A stretch of 64,000 nucleotides of DNA from Paratrimastix pyriformis (taxonomy: Eukaryota > Preaxostyla > Paratrimastigidae): contig JAPMOS010000026.1 of NCBI GenBank assembly GCA_027972325.1, positions 337,501-401,500 of the forward strand. Direction: 5' to 3'. Numbering within the stretch: position 1 is the stretch's first letter; each line of letters opens with the position of its first letter. Shown here piece after piece: positions 1-11,737 of this stretch. The position numbers and the translations under genes are program-made. The notes under the pieces were generated by a model that made no database searches, was not told the DNA's origin, and saw only the letters and a list, made by a program, of their open reading frames with translations.

Positions 1-290
1 GATTGTGTTGGAATGAGATTGTTGGGTTCGTGGTCACTCCACCCGGTCATAGCCACCAGCCCCCTCGGTCATTATTCACGAGCCCCAAGCGGCCATAGCC
101 ACCATCAGCCCAGCCGGTCAAACCTGAGCCCAACCGGTCATAGCCATCGTCAATCATCATCGCCCAATCATCATCACCCAATCATCATCACCCAATCATC
201 ATCACCCAATCATCATCACCCAATCATCATCATCCAGTCATCATCACCCAATCATCATCACCCCGTGGAATGGCGACTGACTGACTGCCG
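1..290. repeat. CATCACCCAAT-type microsatellite flank
   Basis: The stretch begins with loosely repeated GGTCATAGCCACC-like units and passes into a regular array of a short unit reading ATCATCACCCA. The same motif recurs near 18.7 kb and 34.4 kb. Open frames through it (His/Ser/Pro or Ile runs) are repeat translations, not genes. It lies downstream of the AAMP gene stop. Confidence 0.85.
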
Positions 291-398
291 TCCGCTGCTC
301 TTTGTGGAATGCAAAAATTGGCAAGAAGACGAAGAACCTCCGCCTGTTGGCATCTGACAAAAGAGAGACGCCATGAGAGACACCGGGCCGTCTTGATT

Positions 399-1011
399 TT
401 ATTCGTGAGCAGCAGCATCCCCGGCAGCAGGCGCGGCAGCGGCAGATGCGGTGGCGGCGGGGGCTGGGGCTGCGTCGGTCGGGGCGGCGGGGGTCGGGGC
501 CGCCAACGGGAAAACCAGGGCTGCCTCGTCGTCGGCGCCCGTGACCAGGTGCTGGCCGTCGCTGGTGGGATGGGTGCATGGTGGTGATTTGATGATGAGT
601 ACTTGGGACAGCAGCAGGAGGAGCGTCCACTTTGAAGGTTTCAGATTGAAGCGATTGTTTTCCGGTTGAAGCGATTGTCTTCCGACCAGCCATTTCGGCA
701 TGTTCGATTTGGATGATGATGATGATGATGATGATAGGTGATTGGATGGCCATGTGCTGACCGTCGCTGGTGGGATGGGTGCGTGGTGGTGATTTGATGA
801 TGATGGCTGGATGACTGGATGACGATGATGATGATGATGGTGATGATGGTGATGATGATGGTGATGGTGATGGTGATGATGGTGATGATGATTGGATGAT
901 GATTGGATGATGATTGGATGATAATTGGATGATAATTGGATGAGGATGGATGATGATCGGATGATGATCGGATGATGATCGGATGATGATGATTGGGTGA
1001 TGATGATTGGG

Positions 1012-1092
<81 letters not shown>

Positions 1093-4056
1093 CTGGATGA
1101 TGATGACGACTGGATGATGATGATGACTGGATGATGATGATGACTGGATGATGATGACTGGATGATGATGATGACTGGATGATGATGATGACTGGATGAT
1201 GATGATGACTGGATGATGATGATTGGATGATGATGATGTTGTTGTTGTTGATGAACCAAGCAGCCGGACCATGTGAGGGCCAGGTCGAGGATGGTCTCCG
1301 AGTGGCCCCGCAGTTCGCGCACACAGGTTCCCGTGCGGGCATCCCACACCCGGGCCGTGCCGTCCAGGGCGGCCGTGAACAGGAGCGGGTCGGTCGGGTG
1401 CCAGAGCAGCCGCGAAATGCCGGCCTGCACGGCAGTGAAGAGAAACGGGATGTGGTGAATGAGGAAAAAGTGGTGTGCGGATGAGCGGGTGGGTGCCAGA
1501 GCAGCCGGCCTGTAGTGCAGAAACGGGATTGTGGTGAAGAGGAAAAATTGGTGTGCGGATGAGCGGGCGCCAGTGCAGCCGGCCTGTGAAGAGAAACGGG
1601 ATGTGGTGAATGAGGAGGTGCGGGGGTGCCAAAAGCAGACGCGCGAAATGCCGGTGTCTGCACGGCGGTGCGGAAACGGATGTGGTGAAGAGGAAGAGGA
1701 GGGTGCCGGAAAAGTGGTGGTTGTGCGATGAACGGGCGAAGGGGGGGCCCGCGGATATCGTTTTTTCGTGTTCCTTTTCGGGATGCGAAGTTGTTTTTGC
1801 ACAAAACAAGACAGGAGCATAGGCACACAGACACACAGACAGAGACACAGAGACACAGACACAGACACAGACGCAGACACAGACAGCCGCACATATGCGC
1901 CTGCATGTGCACAGGACGGACGGCGTGCTGCGCAGCTGCGTGGTGGTCGTGTCACATACCAAAACCGACACCCTCACATCTTACGCACATCATCGCATCA
2001 GGACGGACGGGATGTTGCAGCGAGCTGCGCAGCTGCATGGTGGTCGTCACACACACAGACACAGACACAGACACAGACACAGACACGGACACAGACACAC
2101 ACCCTCACATCACCGCATCAGGACGGACGGGATGTTGCAGCGAGCTGCGCAGCTGCATGGTGGTCGTGTCGCACACCGACACCCGCGTGTCGGCCGAGCC
2201 GATGGCCAAGTAGGGATGTGCGGGCGAGAACCCCACGGCCTCGATCACGTCCGTGTGCTGGGCGAAGGTCTGAAGCACCTTACCCGTGGTGATGTTCGAT
2301 ATTTTGGCCGTCTTGTCGGCCGACCCCGAGAGGACCACGGCGGGGTGCTGGGCGGTGGTGGCGAGACAGAGCACGTCCGCCCGGTGGAAGAGGCCCCCCT
2401 GGAGCACCTTGGCGGGCGTGGACCCCGATCCCCACACGCGGATGGTGGCATCCGCGGAGCCCGTCACAAATTGCTTCGCTGCAGAGGTGGAGCGGAGGCG
2501 GGGGGGGTGGGGGGCAAGAGGGGACGCGGGAGATGAGAGGATGTGTTTTCATGGGGGCGTGATGATGAACGTGCCGTCCCGATCACTACTCCGCCCCCAC
2601 CCAAACCCCCTCTCCTGCCAACCGCCGCTGTGTTCCGGCGCGCGCCCGTCGCAAACGCGGGCGGGTCATCACCCCTGCAGAAGGCGAACAGAAACAGTAC
2701 AGGCGGCGGCACGTCCAACCACACCCAGCGGCAAACGGCAGAGGGCAACAAGGCAAAGAAGAGGAAGAAGAAGACGGACCATCGGCCGTCCAGGCCCCGC
2801 AGGTAATCGGGCCGGAGTGTCCCGTGAAGCACTGCGGGACGGGGGAGAGAAGACCGAACCGGAACACGGCCGGGAACGAGAGAGAAACACAACCGAATGA
2901 GCCCAACCAACGCGCGTACACACACCCCGGGAAGCCCCAAAAAAGATCCATAAACAGTTGGAATGAGCAGAAGAACAGGAGAAGACCCCCCCAACAAATG
3001 CACACACCCCCGGGAAACCAAAAAAATACCCACAGTTGGATGACGGAAGGGCAGAAAGAGACCCCCCAACCAACGCGCGTACACACACCCCCGGGAAACC
3101 ATAAAAAAATAAACACAACAGTTGGATGAGCGCAAGAAAAGGAGAAGGGGGCGAGGGGTCGCGACCTTGGAGGATTCAGAGGGCAGGGCCCAGAGCCAGG
3201 CGAGCATATCCCCCCCACCGGCAAGGATGGCTTTGCCGCTCGGGTGCCACATCATAAACTCGATGCCCTCCGACGGGCCGTCCAGGGTGTGGACGAGGGC
3301 CCCATCGGCCGTGTTGTACACCCGGACAGAACCTGGGGGGGGGGGGGGGGTGGAGCAGGCGCTCGCGGGTGGTGGTGGTTGGTGCGCCACAGACCGTCGA
3401 GGCCAGCCGTTGCGACTTGGTGTCCGTCGGGCGAGAATCTCACAAACACAACAGAATCCGTGTGTCCTGCATGATGAGGGCAGTGGTATCACTAACGTGC
3501 CAACGCCGCAGACCTGAGAGCTCAAAGAGCCGCTCTCCACGAGAGAGACTCCAAAGAAAACCCTTATTGTCTCCGCCCCCAGAAGCAACCAAGTCTGGCT
3601 GAGTCGGGTGGGTGGCGACAGAATAGACGGGGCCTAAAATGGGGCGGCGATGGGGTGAATTCCAAAAAAAAAGCATTCATGCCAACCTTCGTGTTCGCAG
3701 AAAGCCTGAGTCGAATCATTTGGCCCTTCTTGTTCCTCGCCCTCCTCGCCCTCCTCACCTTCCTCACCTTCCTCGCCCTCGAGAATCGCCCCGCCCTCCT
3801 CCTCCACTTCTTCTCCGGCCTCAGCACCATCGTCCACCTCGCCTTCGACAACCTCGACTTCACATTCCGCTTTTGTTGGGCTGCCCTCCTCTTGTTCTGG
3901 GACAGGGGCTGCTTCCGGCTTGCGCTCTTCCTCCATCTTTTTTCCAACAGGAGACAGGACCCAGGGGGTAGCACTCACTATTTTCTGCGAATCTCCGTCT
4001 CGAGCGAGCCGCTCGGGACGGGCAGACTTCGAATGTGGAAGGGAAACAATTGACAT
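399..4056 (-). CDS. AAMP: AAMP-like WD40 repeat protein (8 exons)
   Basis: Orthologue-like match to angio-associated migratory cell protein, a WD40 protein linked in other eukaryotes to ribosome assembly and cytoskeletal roles. Exons I can fit: 4056-3687, 3633-3514, 3466-3395, 3332-3166, 2831-2780, 2478-2129, 1424-1270 and 561-399, giving 482 residues in one frame. The N-terminus is acidic (Glu/Gly runs), as in the family. WD repeats follow, with signatures such as LVASGGGDNKGFLW, VTGSADATIRVWG and LDGTARVWDARTG. The last full repeat (ISRLLWHP to RGHSETILDLAL) aligns especially well with animal AAMP from memory. The ATG at 4056 was chosen because the frame upstream has no earlier ATG. The stop TAA overlaps AATAAA, a likely polyA signal. 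Introns 6 and 7 (about 0.7 kb each) hold microsatellites and duplicated exon edges. The gene lies 168 bp downstream of the coiled-coil gene on the same strand. Confidence 0.88.
562..1269 (-). repeat. AAMP intron 7 with (ATC)n arrays and a duplicated acceptor
   Basis: The intron runs from donor TG|GTCCGG to acceptor CAG|CGACGGC. It is mostly (ATC)n on the gene strand, with CCAGTC/CCAATC interruptions. A segment at about 752-800 nearly duplicates the acceptor plus first exon bases at about 549-598, so a decoy acceptor sits upstream of the real one. Confidence 0.8.
1425..2128 (-). repeat. AAMP intron 6 with tandem copies of both exon edges
   Basis: On the gene strand the donor side (exon end encoding CDTTTMQLRSSLQHP) is present three times, near 2129-2170, 2000-2045 and 1910-1950, separated by GTGTCTGTGTCTG repeats. 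The acceptor side (RLLWHP-type sequence) recurs in degenerate copies between about 1424 and 1720. Only the outermost donor and the last acceptor join the WD40 frame seen in other AAMP proteins. Confidence 0.75.
2832..3165 (-). repeat. AAMP intron 4 with a three-copy tandem repeat
   Basis: Between about 2910 and 3130 the plus strand carries three copies of a roughly 75-bp unit with the core CACACACCCCCGGGAAACCA, followed by A-runs and CAGTTGGATGA. There is no coding potential beyond chance frames. Confidence 0.7.
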
Positions 4057-4223
4057 TGTTGCTTCGTTGTTGGCCCTCGGGCCCTTCACTTCCGACTTTA
4101 GATCTCCCGGTTGTGAGTTTTCCACCACCGCATGCCCAAGAACAGACTGGGATCTTCAGCTCCCGCGATATTAATCGAACAACACCACTCCTTCCCCAAA
4201 AAGGTGCCACAAAGAAAGGTCGG

Positions 4224-5037
4224 TTATTGGGTGGCAGCAGGGGCGGGTTCGGACGGGGCGGGGGCAGCAGGGGCGGGGGCAGGGGCAGGGGCCGAGTCAG
4301 AGGCCGCAGGAGCAGCGGCACCCTCTTCGGTCCCATCGTAGCTGCCATACTCGCGCCGCAGAGCCGCCAGGCTCTGTTCGGTCTCGGCATCGAACTTCTT
4401 GCGCATGTTCTCCAGGCGCTCCTGGGTCTCCCTCTCAAAGTCGGATCTCAGTTGGGCAATTTGCTTGTCAGTTTCGGCCTCGTAATCCTCCTGCATCTTC
4501 TGAATGTCCCTCTCAGTTTCCTAATGGAAATGATGCTGATGTCGCCGCAAAAAAGGCAAGTTCCAGACCTCGTCGAACTTCCTCTTCATCTCTGCCAGCC
4601 TCTCCTCGGTCTCCCGCTCGTAATCAATCCGCATCCGATTGAGCTTCTCCGTCAGTTGCTAAAAAAGGGTAAATGTCAGCTCCGCCAAGGTGGAACGGGA
4701 AAAAACGAGGCGACCTTCTCATGTTCAGCATTCATTTTTTCAATGATTTCGGCCGTCTCCTTTTCATATTGCTTTTCCATCTTTGCGATGCGTTCATTCG
4801 TCTCCTTCTCATAAACGCTCCGCATTCTGTCAATCTACGGAAGAACGCAGAAAATAGCCATCAAACAATGCCCGATGAGCGGAGAAGCGTGCTAACCAAC
4901 TGCTTCGTTTCCTCCTCGTACTGTTCCAGAGTTTTCAGCATTTTCGGAGAAATTCCCTCAACACCAGCCAAAGATGACGTAAAGCTGGGCTGGGGGGCTG
5001 GAGGGGGAGCAGAAGAAGCTGGCGCTGCGCCGCTCAT
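4224..5037 (-). CDS. Small coiled-coil protein with 22-residue repeats (4 exons)
   Basis: Exons 5037-4897, 4834-4715, 4658-4569 and 4520-4224 give 215 residues in one frame, from ATG at 5037 to TAA at 4224. The N-terminus is Ala/Pro/Ser-rich (MSGAAPASSAPPPAPQPS). The middle consists of repeats of about 22 residues of the form M-x2-x-Y/F-E-x-ET, for example VYEKETNER, QYEKETAE, DYERETEER, DYEAETDK, DFERETQER and KFDAETEQ. This predicts a long charged alpha-helix or coiled coil. The C-terminus is an Ala/Pro tail (APAPAPAPAAPAP). Exon ends coincide roughly with repeat ends, suggesting growth by exon duplication. I do not recognise a named family; a cytoskeletal or scaffold role is only inference. 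Donors are GTTAGC, GTCGCC and GTCTGG. Confidence 0.75.
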
Positions 5038-5740
5038 GGTGGTTTGCAGTTTGAAGCAAAAAAGTGTGAAACACACCGAAGGTGAACCATCCAAAGCCTA
5101 GACACCCGGAAAATCCAGACAGTTTCTCACTTTTTTTGAAATTTCAAACTTATTACAACTTTTTTGATTTCACGAAATCTGCCATTTTTTGGGGGCTCTC
5201 GATCCCGCGAACCATCCCTCCAAACCGAACAGAAACTGCACGGGGATCTACAGCAGGAGCTGGGGCAGCTATGGCGGCTTTTTGACGAGGGAGCGATGTG
5301 CGGTTGGTGCGGGGCCGGCAGGTGAAGTTTTGCCGGGAAAGGGTCAAGTTACGAAATGTTTGAAAAGTTGAAAAGATTCAAAAAAAGTGCGGAAATTACT
5401 TGGGTTTCCGGGTGTCTCCTTTTCTGGCACCACAGGGACCACACCAGCACCGGGCATTTTTTCATGACGCTCTGATGTTGGGATCCTTTTCTAAGGAGAC
5501 TACAGCATTGGAGGGGCCCTGAGTTTTGCGTTCTTTCATCGTTCAGTTCGAGCTGTCAAATAATGGCGGAGGAGAGTATCAACGAATTCCCTGGGGCTGA
5601 TGACCGTGGGGGGTTTTGCTCGTCGACCCCACTTGGGCCTGTGATATGTCAGCACGGGCGCTCCGGGCTGATCGAGAAACGAGACTCCTGTGAACAGGAA
5701 TTTAAAATTAGGGGTGCCATGCACTCTTGGATGGCCCCGT
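5038..5740. other. Intergenic region, no gene supported
   Basis: Lower-GC sequence upstream of the coiled-coil gene, with A/T-rich patches near 5120-5200 and 5370-5390 that may hold its promoter. Short open frames exist on both strands but none resembles a protein family or has a convincing start. Confidence 0.5.
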
Positions 5741-5905
5741 CCCCCCTCGTGACCGTCCCCCCTCGTGACCGTCCCCCCTCGTGACCGTCCCCCCTCGTGA
5801 CCGTCCCCCCCTCGTGACCGTCCCCCCTCGTGACCGTCCCCCCCTCGTGACCGTCCCCCCTCGTGACCGTCCCCCCCTCGTGACCGTCCCCCCCTCGTGA
5901 CCGCA
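5741..5905. repeat. 16-17 bp minisatellite (CCCCCTCGTGACCGTC)n
   Basis: About ten head-to-tail copies of a 16-17 bp unit differing mainly in the length of the C run. The unit is not a multiple of three, and the open frames through it encode Gly/His/Thr/Arg repeats in every register, so it is not taken as coding. Confidence 0.9.
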
Positions 5906-6157
5906 GCTTTGAGGCGGAGTGCCGAACCTTCCAAGACAAGTGAGCCCCCCAGGTGTTCCTGTCCGGGTCATTCCGCCGGGGGTCGTTATGGCCGGTGTGC
6001 CCGGCGTGGTGTGAAATAAAACAAGGTCATGGGTCGTCCCGTCCGTATTTATTTCGTGCAAAAGGAAGGGAGAACGTGCGATCCAGAAAGCAGAAAAAAG
6101 ACTCCGGGAAAAGAGGTCCCGCGTGCCAAAAGGCGAAAGGGGGTCGGCCCGTCATTC

Positions 6158-8155
6158 TTACCGACGGGGCTTCGGGCCGAAGTGGCCTGCTGGGTCGGCT
6201 TGCCGGCATGGGGGGCGGGTGTGGCTGCGAAGGCGAGCCTTGATCCCGGGGCTGCGGGCCTCAACCTCCTCCTTGGGAGTCACGGGCGCGGGGGCGGGGC
6301 CCTCAGAATCGTCGACATTCATCACTTCGTCCTCGTCCTCGGTCCTTGTCCTCAACATCATCCTCATCCTCATCCTCATCCTCTCCTCATCCTCAACATC
6401 ATCCTCATCCTCATCCTCATCCTCATCCTCATCCTCATCCTCATCCTCATCCTCATCCTTGTCCTCAACATCATCCAGCGTGTGGCGGCCCTGCCCTTGC
6501 GCTTTCAGCTTCCGCGCCGCTTCCGAGCGGCTCTCGGGGCAGCGCTCGCGGTAAAATTGCATCGAGAGGCGGTTGTGGAGGCGGGCGAGCTTCCGGGCAC
6601 CTGTGGTCGCCAATGCGGCTTTCAACTGTCGCGCGGTGAACACTGCGGCGACCTGGATGTGGGGAGAAAGTCGAGTCTCGACGAGGAGACCAATCCAGAC
6701 CGTCACGGGACCACCCCGGCAGGCGGCCATCACATCCTCGATGCCGACGGGCCCCTTCTCTCCCCCTTCTTCGTTGTCGGCAGAACGAGGAGACGCGGGT
6801 GTGCCCGTCATGGAGATCTCAAAGCGAATCGGGCGGCACTCGTCAGTCTGGCGGCCAAAGAGCAGGTCAAGTGGATAGCGCCACACTTCCCAGCCCTGGG
6901 TGCAAATCGCATGGCGGACATCGTCATCCAGGGTTCCGGGGAGGGCCACCTTCTTCTTGGTCAGAAAGACGAATACTTTTCGCTGTGGCGGGCACCCGTA
7001 GGCCTCTTCAATGCGCCGGCAAACGGTGGCGCATTCCGGGCTGAGGATCCAGCGAAGGGACGCTTTGAGAGGACATGGTGACCTGGTCGGCCAATAGGAC
7101 CACTCGATGCGGTGGGGGCTGCCGGACGGGAGTAGGGGAGCCGGCTGGCACAGTGGCAGTGGCAGTGGCAGTGGCGGTGGCAGTGGCGGTGCCAGGGGAA
7201 GGAGCAGTGGCAGTGGCAGTGGCAGTGGCAGTGGCAGTGGCAGTGGCAGTGGCAGTGGCAGTGGCAGTGGCAGTGGCAGTGGCAGTGGCAGTGGCAGTGG
7301 CAGGGGCAGTGTCAGGGGCGGTGGCAGTGCCAGGGGAAGGAGCGGCGTCAAGATCGTAAACCCGCAACAGGTCAACACGTTCGTGACAGGAACTCATCGG
7401 TACCAGATGGAGAAAAGGAGGAAGCGTGCTGGTGCTGGGAGCGAGTGTGCTGGTGCTGGGCGCGAGTGTGCTGGTGCTGGGCGCGAGTGTGCTGGTGCTG
7501 GGCGCGGGAGGGCTCACGAAGGGGTCGAGGAACCACTGTTCAGCCTCGCCGGGCAGGATGCCCATGTCATGGGGAACCTTCAGGAACCCGGTGCGCTGGG
7601 CGATGACCTCACGTTGGTAGATCCGGCCCTGGACGCCCTCCACGCCCTCCACGCCCTCCCAGCCCTCGAGCAGCTTCCGAATCGTCTTGATCTCGTCAAG
7701 CCGGACCACGGGGGGAAGGTGGTCGAGGGCCTTCGCGTAGAGTTGGCCGAAGAACGGACAGGCCAGCTGATAAACGAGGGCCGGGTGGAGATCGGCCGGG
7801 TTCCAGGGCATCGTGCAGAAGCGGAAATCAAGTGGGCATGGGGGGTTGGAAACCCTCGTCGTCCTGTGGTGGATCATCCATTCCATGACACAACGCCGTC
7901 GACGGTCCGAGGCGAGATCCTGCTTCATGATGTCGTAGATTTCCAAGGTCCCTCTGGAAACAAAGAAGTTCGGGAATCAGACAAGCTATACATCATCCCA
8001 ATCATCAACATCAACATCATCATCATCATCCCAATCATCATCCCAATCATCATCATCATCACATCATTACATCATCATCATTCCATCATCATCATTCCAT
8101 CATCATCATCATTACATCATCATCACATCATCACATCATCATCATCACATCATTA

Positions 8156-8229
<74 letters not shown>

Positions 8230-8299
8230 GGTCATCATCATCATCCGGTCATCATCATCATCCGGTCATCATCATCATCCGGTCATCATCATCATCCGG

Positions 8300-8390
<91 letters not shown>

Positions 8391-8433
8391 ATCATCATCA
8401 TCATAACCGTCATCATCATCATCATCATAACCG

Positions 8434-8475
<42 letters not shown>

Positions 8476-8482
8476 CCATCAC

Positions 8483-8530
<48 letters not shown>

Positions 8531-8599
8531 ATCATCATCATCATCCAATCATCATCATCAGCATCAGCATCAGCATCAGCATCATCATCATCATCATCC

Positions 8600-8667
<68 letters not shown>

Positions 8668-8695
8668 ATCATCATCATCATCATCATCATCATCC

Positions 8696-8767
<72 letters not shown>

Positions 8768-9840
8768 ATCATCATCGGAACGTGGCGGAACACAAGAGCA
8801 ACACGGTGAGCGGGAGTGGCGGGGAAAAAAACAATGTCGCGGACCACCGAGACCCCAACAATCCCGCCTGAGTAGAGAAACAGATCTCTCCAGAACTTGG
8901 TGGCGGCCACGGGGTCCTCTGGCACCGCAGGATTGCCGGCATTACCGCGGGATGGTCCCCGTCGCTTTCGCACCTCCACTCGGCATCGGAGAAAGGGAGG
9001 GAAGACTGGGCGCGGTTGCCTCCAGGGACAAAGGTGAACCACTCTTTGTCGGTGAGCGGAGCCGGGGGTGGAGGGGCATCGCCGGTGGAGCGCGTGTGAA
9101 AGCGGTAGAATTCAGGCCACGAAAGAGTTGGTTCAAATTGGATCAGCCCAGAACAGAAAGGGCCACTCGCCCTGGGAGGCCATCGGTAATTGGAGGAGGA
9201 GCAAATCAGAAAGTAGGCCCCGTCGCGTTTGGCAATTCCTTCGATCCATTCGTGGTTCTCCTGATTCTCCACGTATTGGTCGAGGATAATCAGACAAGGT
9301 CTTTGCCACATATGGAGCTCACATGCCTTCAAAAACGCGAATGGAGAATCATCACGTGCGGCAGTCTCGCGAAAATAATAAACGGATTTCCAAGGCACAT
9401 CGGGCCCGGCGTGATCCTTGAGCAAGTGAGCACAAATCTACGCCAAAGAGTTGCTGCCAAATCTGGGCGCGAGAGCAGACTTTCAACGCCGAGCTTTTGC
9501 CTGCTCTGGACTGCCCTTTGACCACCAGAACTCGCGGTCGTTCGAACGCGTTCGGACAGGAAAATATAGTCTTCACTTCTTGGAAGAGCTTGAAGCATCG
9601 GGAATCGAAGAACAATTCCTCTTGTGCCCGCATAACGGTGTCCCGTAAATTAAAGTGCTCCACGCGCCCGCGTTCGGTTGGAGCAAACTTCACCCATGTG
9701 CCGACAACAAGAGGTTCCTGAAAAACTGGGGGGTCAAAGGGAGTCAAACCACCTGAAGAAAAAGATGAGAGCGCGTTGGGTGATTCCAACACAGACGCAA
9801 TTCGTTCACGGCGTGACACTTGGTAGCTAGAACCGAGCAT
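6158..9840 (-). CDS. Crinkler/RHS-type (CR) P-loop NTPase-nuclease-like protein, copy 1
   Basis: Multi-exon gene with ATG at 9840. Parts in order: an N-terminal region with FDPPVFQEPLVVGTWVKF; Walker A GQSRAGKSSALK near 9500; a YYFRE segment; Walker B-like CLIILDQY; the motif LICSSSNYRWP; and, after a large repeat-filled intron (about 7990-8770), a second part with CPFFGQLYAKALDHLPP, HLVPMSSCHERVDLLRVYD and DQVTMS, then RKVFVFL. This architecture resembles the CR class (Crinkler and trypanosome RHS proteins), where a P-loop ATPase is joined to a restriction-endonuclease-fold domain; CR proteins act as effectors or transposon-derived factors. The tail contains a weak SAP-like helix (FTARQLKAALATTGARKLA) and a Asp/Glu run. 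It is a paralogue of the genes in the two palindrome arms. Linkers are expanded by (Thr-Ala)n and APSTST repeats. Whether it is fully functional is not resolved. Confidence 0.6.
6340..6475. repeat. (ATCCTC)n hexamer array encoding an acidic run
   Basis: Plus-strand CATCCTCATCCTC units read on the minus strand as alternating Asp-Glu within the C-terminal tail of the CR gene. The array is in frame and open, so it is probably translated. Confidence 0.75.
7150..7340. repeat. (AGTGGC)n hexamer array encoding Thr-Ala repeats
   Basis: About 25 AGTGGC units. On the minus strand they read (Ala-Thr)n in frame, in the linker between LLRVYD and the DQVTMS motif of the CR gene. Paralogues in the arms have a short Ala/Pro/Thr linker here instead. 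Confidence 0.8.
7990..8770. repeat. Large (ATC)n/(GAT)n microsatellite cluster in a CR gene intron
   Basis: Nearly 800 bp of ATC trinucleotides with periodic CCAATC, CCGGTC, ACCGTC and AGCATC variants. It lies between two conserved blocks of the CR gene, so it is an intron. Unlike the host genes of this window, here the transcript strand carries GAT rather than ATC. Confidence 0.85.
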
Positions 9841-10609
9841 TTGATTTCAAACGCTCGCTGTCAAGAACGGTCAACCGGCGGACGACCGGGTTTTCGCGGA
9901 AAGCAAGTGTTTTCGGTGTACTTTGGGGTGGTGTGGGTTTTGAGCGCAAAAAACCGGGACGTTGTATCGTTCTCTGTGCATCAAAAGCATCGATTCGCTT
10001 CAACTGCCCGCCAAGAAGTAGGCGTGTCGATTTCCGGCACGCGCATCATTATGTGGTCAGAAGTGTCTGTGCCGATGTGATCTAACGAAACGGGACCTTT
10101 CTCGATGACCTCAACTCCGAGATATACTGATGAACAGGAGAGCAGGCTACATCATGTTCGTCGTCGGCAAGGACGCCATCCGGAGCGAGGAGGATGACGC
10201 CCTGCAATCAGAAAACATGGGACACCCTTTGGTTTTGCCAGAGGACTGCTCGAACGAAGTTCGTCGAAGACTGGCGGTTTGCGTGCGTTTTGTGGATGAG
10301 ACACAGACAGGTCGGAAGGGATTTGAAACACGAAAATCATCGCATGCCTGCCAACTACATTGAAGAACAACCTGAAATAACCGCTGGCCCCGAAGCGGTG
10401 TTCTACTGGAGGTGTTTCCACTCAGAGATTAATGACCTGTGGAACGACCCGAACAAAGCCTAGTCTCTTGTACATCGAGAGTAATGATATTTTCAAGACC
10501 GAACTGCTGTGAAACGCCGAGCCTCACGACTGTACTGTGATGAGAAGTAAAGAATAGTTGGGCGCGTGTGAAGCACCTGGTCAGGCTGGCGCAAATAAAA
10601 ATTGGGACG
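9841..10609. other. Intergenic region, no gene supported
   Basis: Upstream region of the CR gene and the flank of the next plus-strand gene. It is of moderate GC with no simple repeats. Several open frames of 70-90 codons occur on both strands (10,130-10,460) but they share no features with known families and lack consistent coding bias. Confidence 0.4.
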
Positions 10610-11178
10610 ATGCCTCGCCGAAGCGCAAAAATCCGTTTTCAAAGACGTGCCAGAGCAGCCAACATGAAAAGATGGGGAAATGGCGAGGAGGCCGAAATCG
10701 ACGAAGGGACAACTCCTCTCTCTTCATCAGAACATGGCACTCATGCCGCGCCCAGTGTCCCAGCTGCGCGTGAACCAGATGACGTACAACATGTCATTTC
10801 TCATTATTTGGAGGGGTTGGAAACCCCTCCCGAGCCCAAAGAGTTTGCGAAGCAGCTGGGCTACATTCTTCCTTTCCTGCCGGAATTGGGCCGAAGACCC
10901 ATCCGTGGCAAAGATGGAGGTTTGTTTCTTCAAATCAACGTCATGAATTCATCCACCGGATAGGCGAGGCTGTGTCCCGCTGGACTCATTCAAGAGTCGC
11001 CGCCTGCCTTGCTGGTGTCTTGCACAAGCTCTATCCACGACAGCAGGCGGCATGTTATGAGCCGGTGATACAGCGGCTGGAGGCGCTTGCGTGTGGACAG
11101 GGTCGGTCCTCGTCGAGGAGGGAAGAGGGATGGTGTGCTGGGCATTCTCATAATCTCGTGATCTTTGTTAATAAATAA
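10610..11178 (+). CDS. Hypothetical protein with a 44-nt intron
   Basis: ATG at 10,610 opens a basic N-terminus (MPRRSAKIRFQRRARAANMK). An acidic/Ser segment and GLETPPEPKEFAKQLGYILPFLPELGRRP follow. Exon 1 ends at 10,919; GTTTG..TAG at 10,920-10,963 fits a 44-nt intron and restores the frame as KDGGEAVSRW. The second exon is helical (RVAACLAGVLHKLYPRQQAACYEPVIQRLEALAC) and stops at 11,176-11,178, where the stop overlaps AATAAA. I recognise no family. It may be a separate gene or the remains of an open frame belonging to the transposase-like element just downstream. Confidence 0.45.
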
Positions 11179-11244
11179 TACGGAAAAACAGCAACACATC
11201 GAGTATTACACACACAGAAAGAGAGAGGGTGGGGGGTGGGGGGA

Positions 11245-11330
11245 GAGGGAGGAGGAGGAGGAGGAGGAGGAGGAGGAGGAGGAGGAGGAGGAGGAGGAGG
11301 TGTGTGCGTGGAAGGAGGAGGAGGAGTGGG
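11245..11330. repeat. (GGA)n microsatellite
   Basis: A run of GGA/GAG triplets just downstream of the preceding gene. The reverse strand reads as poly-Leu or poly-Ser in an open frame that has no ATG, so it is treated as non-coding. Confidence 0.8.
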
Positions 11331-11399
11331 GGCTCAGTGACATATTTACGTCTGACCCTCCGTGTGCCACCGCAGGTCGACGCCTCATCCCTGTGGAAG

Positions 11400-11737
11400 A
11401 GCTGTCGCGGGACTGCCATTATTTGTTTTTTGCGCATATCGGAGGCAAATTGCGGGTTTGCAATGTATTTTGTCTGTTCGAGCGTCTGCCGCTGACGTGC
11501 GATACAAACTGACCTAGTTTTCTTGGCTTGCGCCTTGAATGCGTAAAATATCGGAGACGCCTCGATTTGATCGCGTAACGAGCGTGAAATCGACGAGCGC
11601 ACAAGCAGTGGGACAACTTTTGCCCAGTTTTGTGAAATATTTGTATCGAACATGGCGCTAATTTGCGGAGTTGTCAGAGTGGATTGATGTCGTTTAATAT
11701 ATGCGCAAACTGCATGAACGGCGTTGCTGTTCGTCAA
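11400..11737 (-). CDS. Possible small protein, no ATG found
   Basis: Low-GC frame with ordinary amino-acid composition, including AVCAYIKRHQSTLTTPQISA and WAKVVPLLVRSSISRSLRDQ, which would fold as helices and could be a helix-turn-helix remnant. There is no ATG at its 5' end and it runs into the GGA array. It may be an exon or a pseudogene piece; no family is recognised. Confidence 0.2.

Noticed and set aside
244-1977. Long minus-strand open frames rich in His, Ser or Ile across AAMP introns
   Set aside because: Pure translations of ATC-type repeats; all three frames are open, and the WD40 exons on either side show these are introns.
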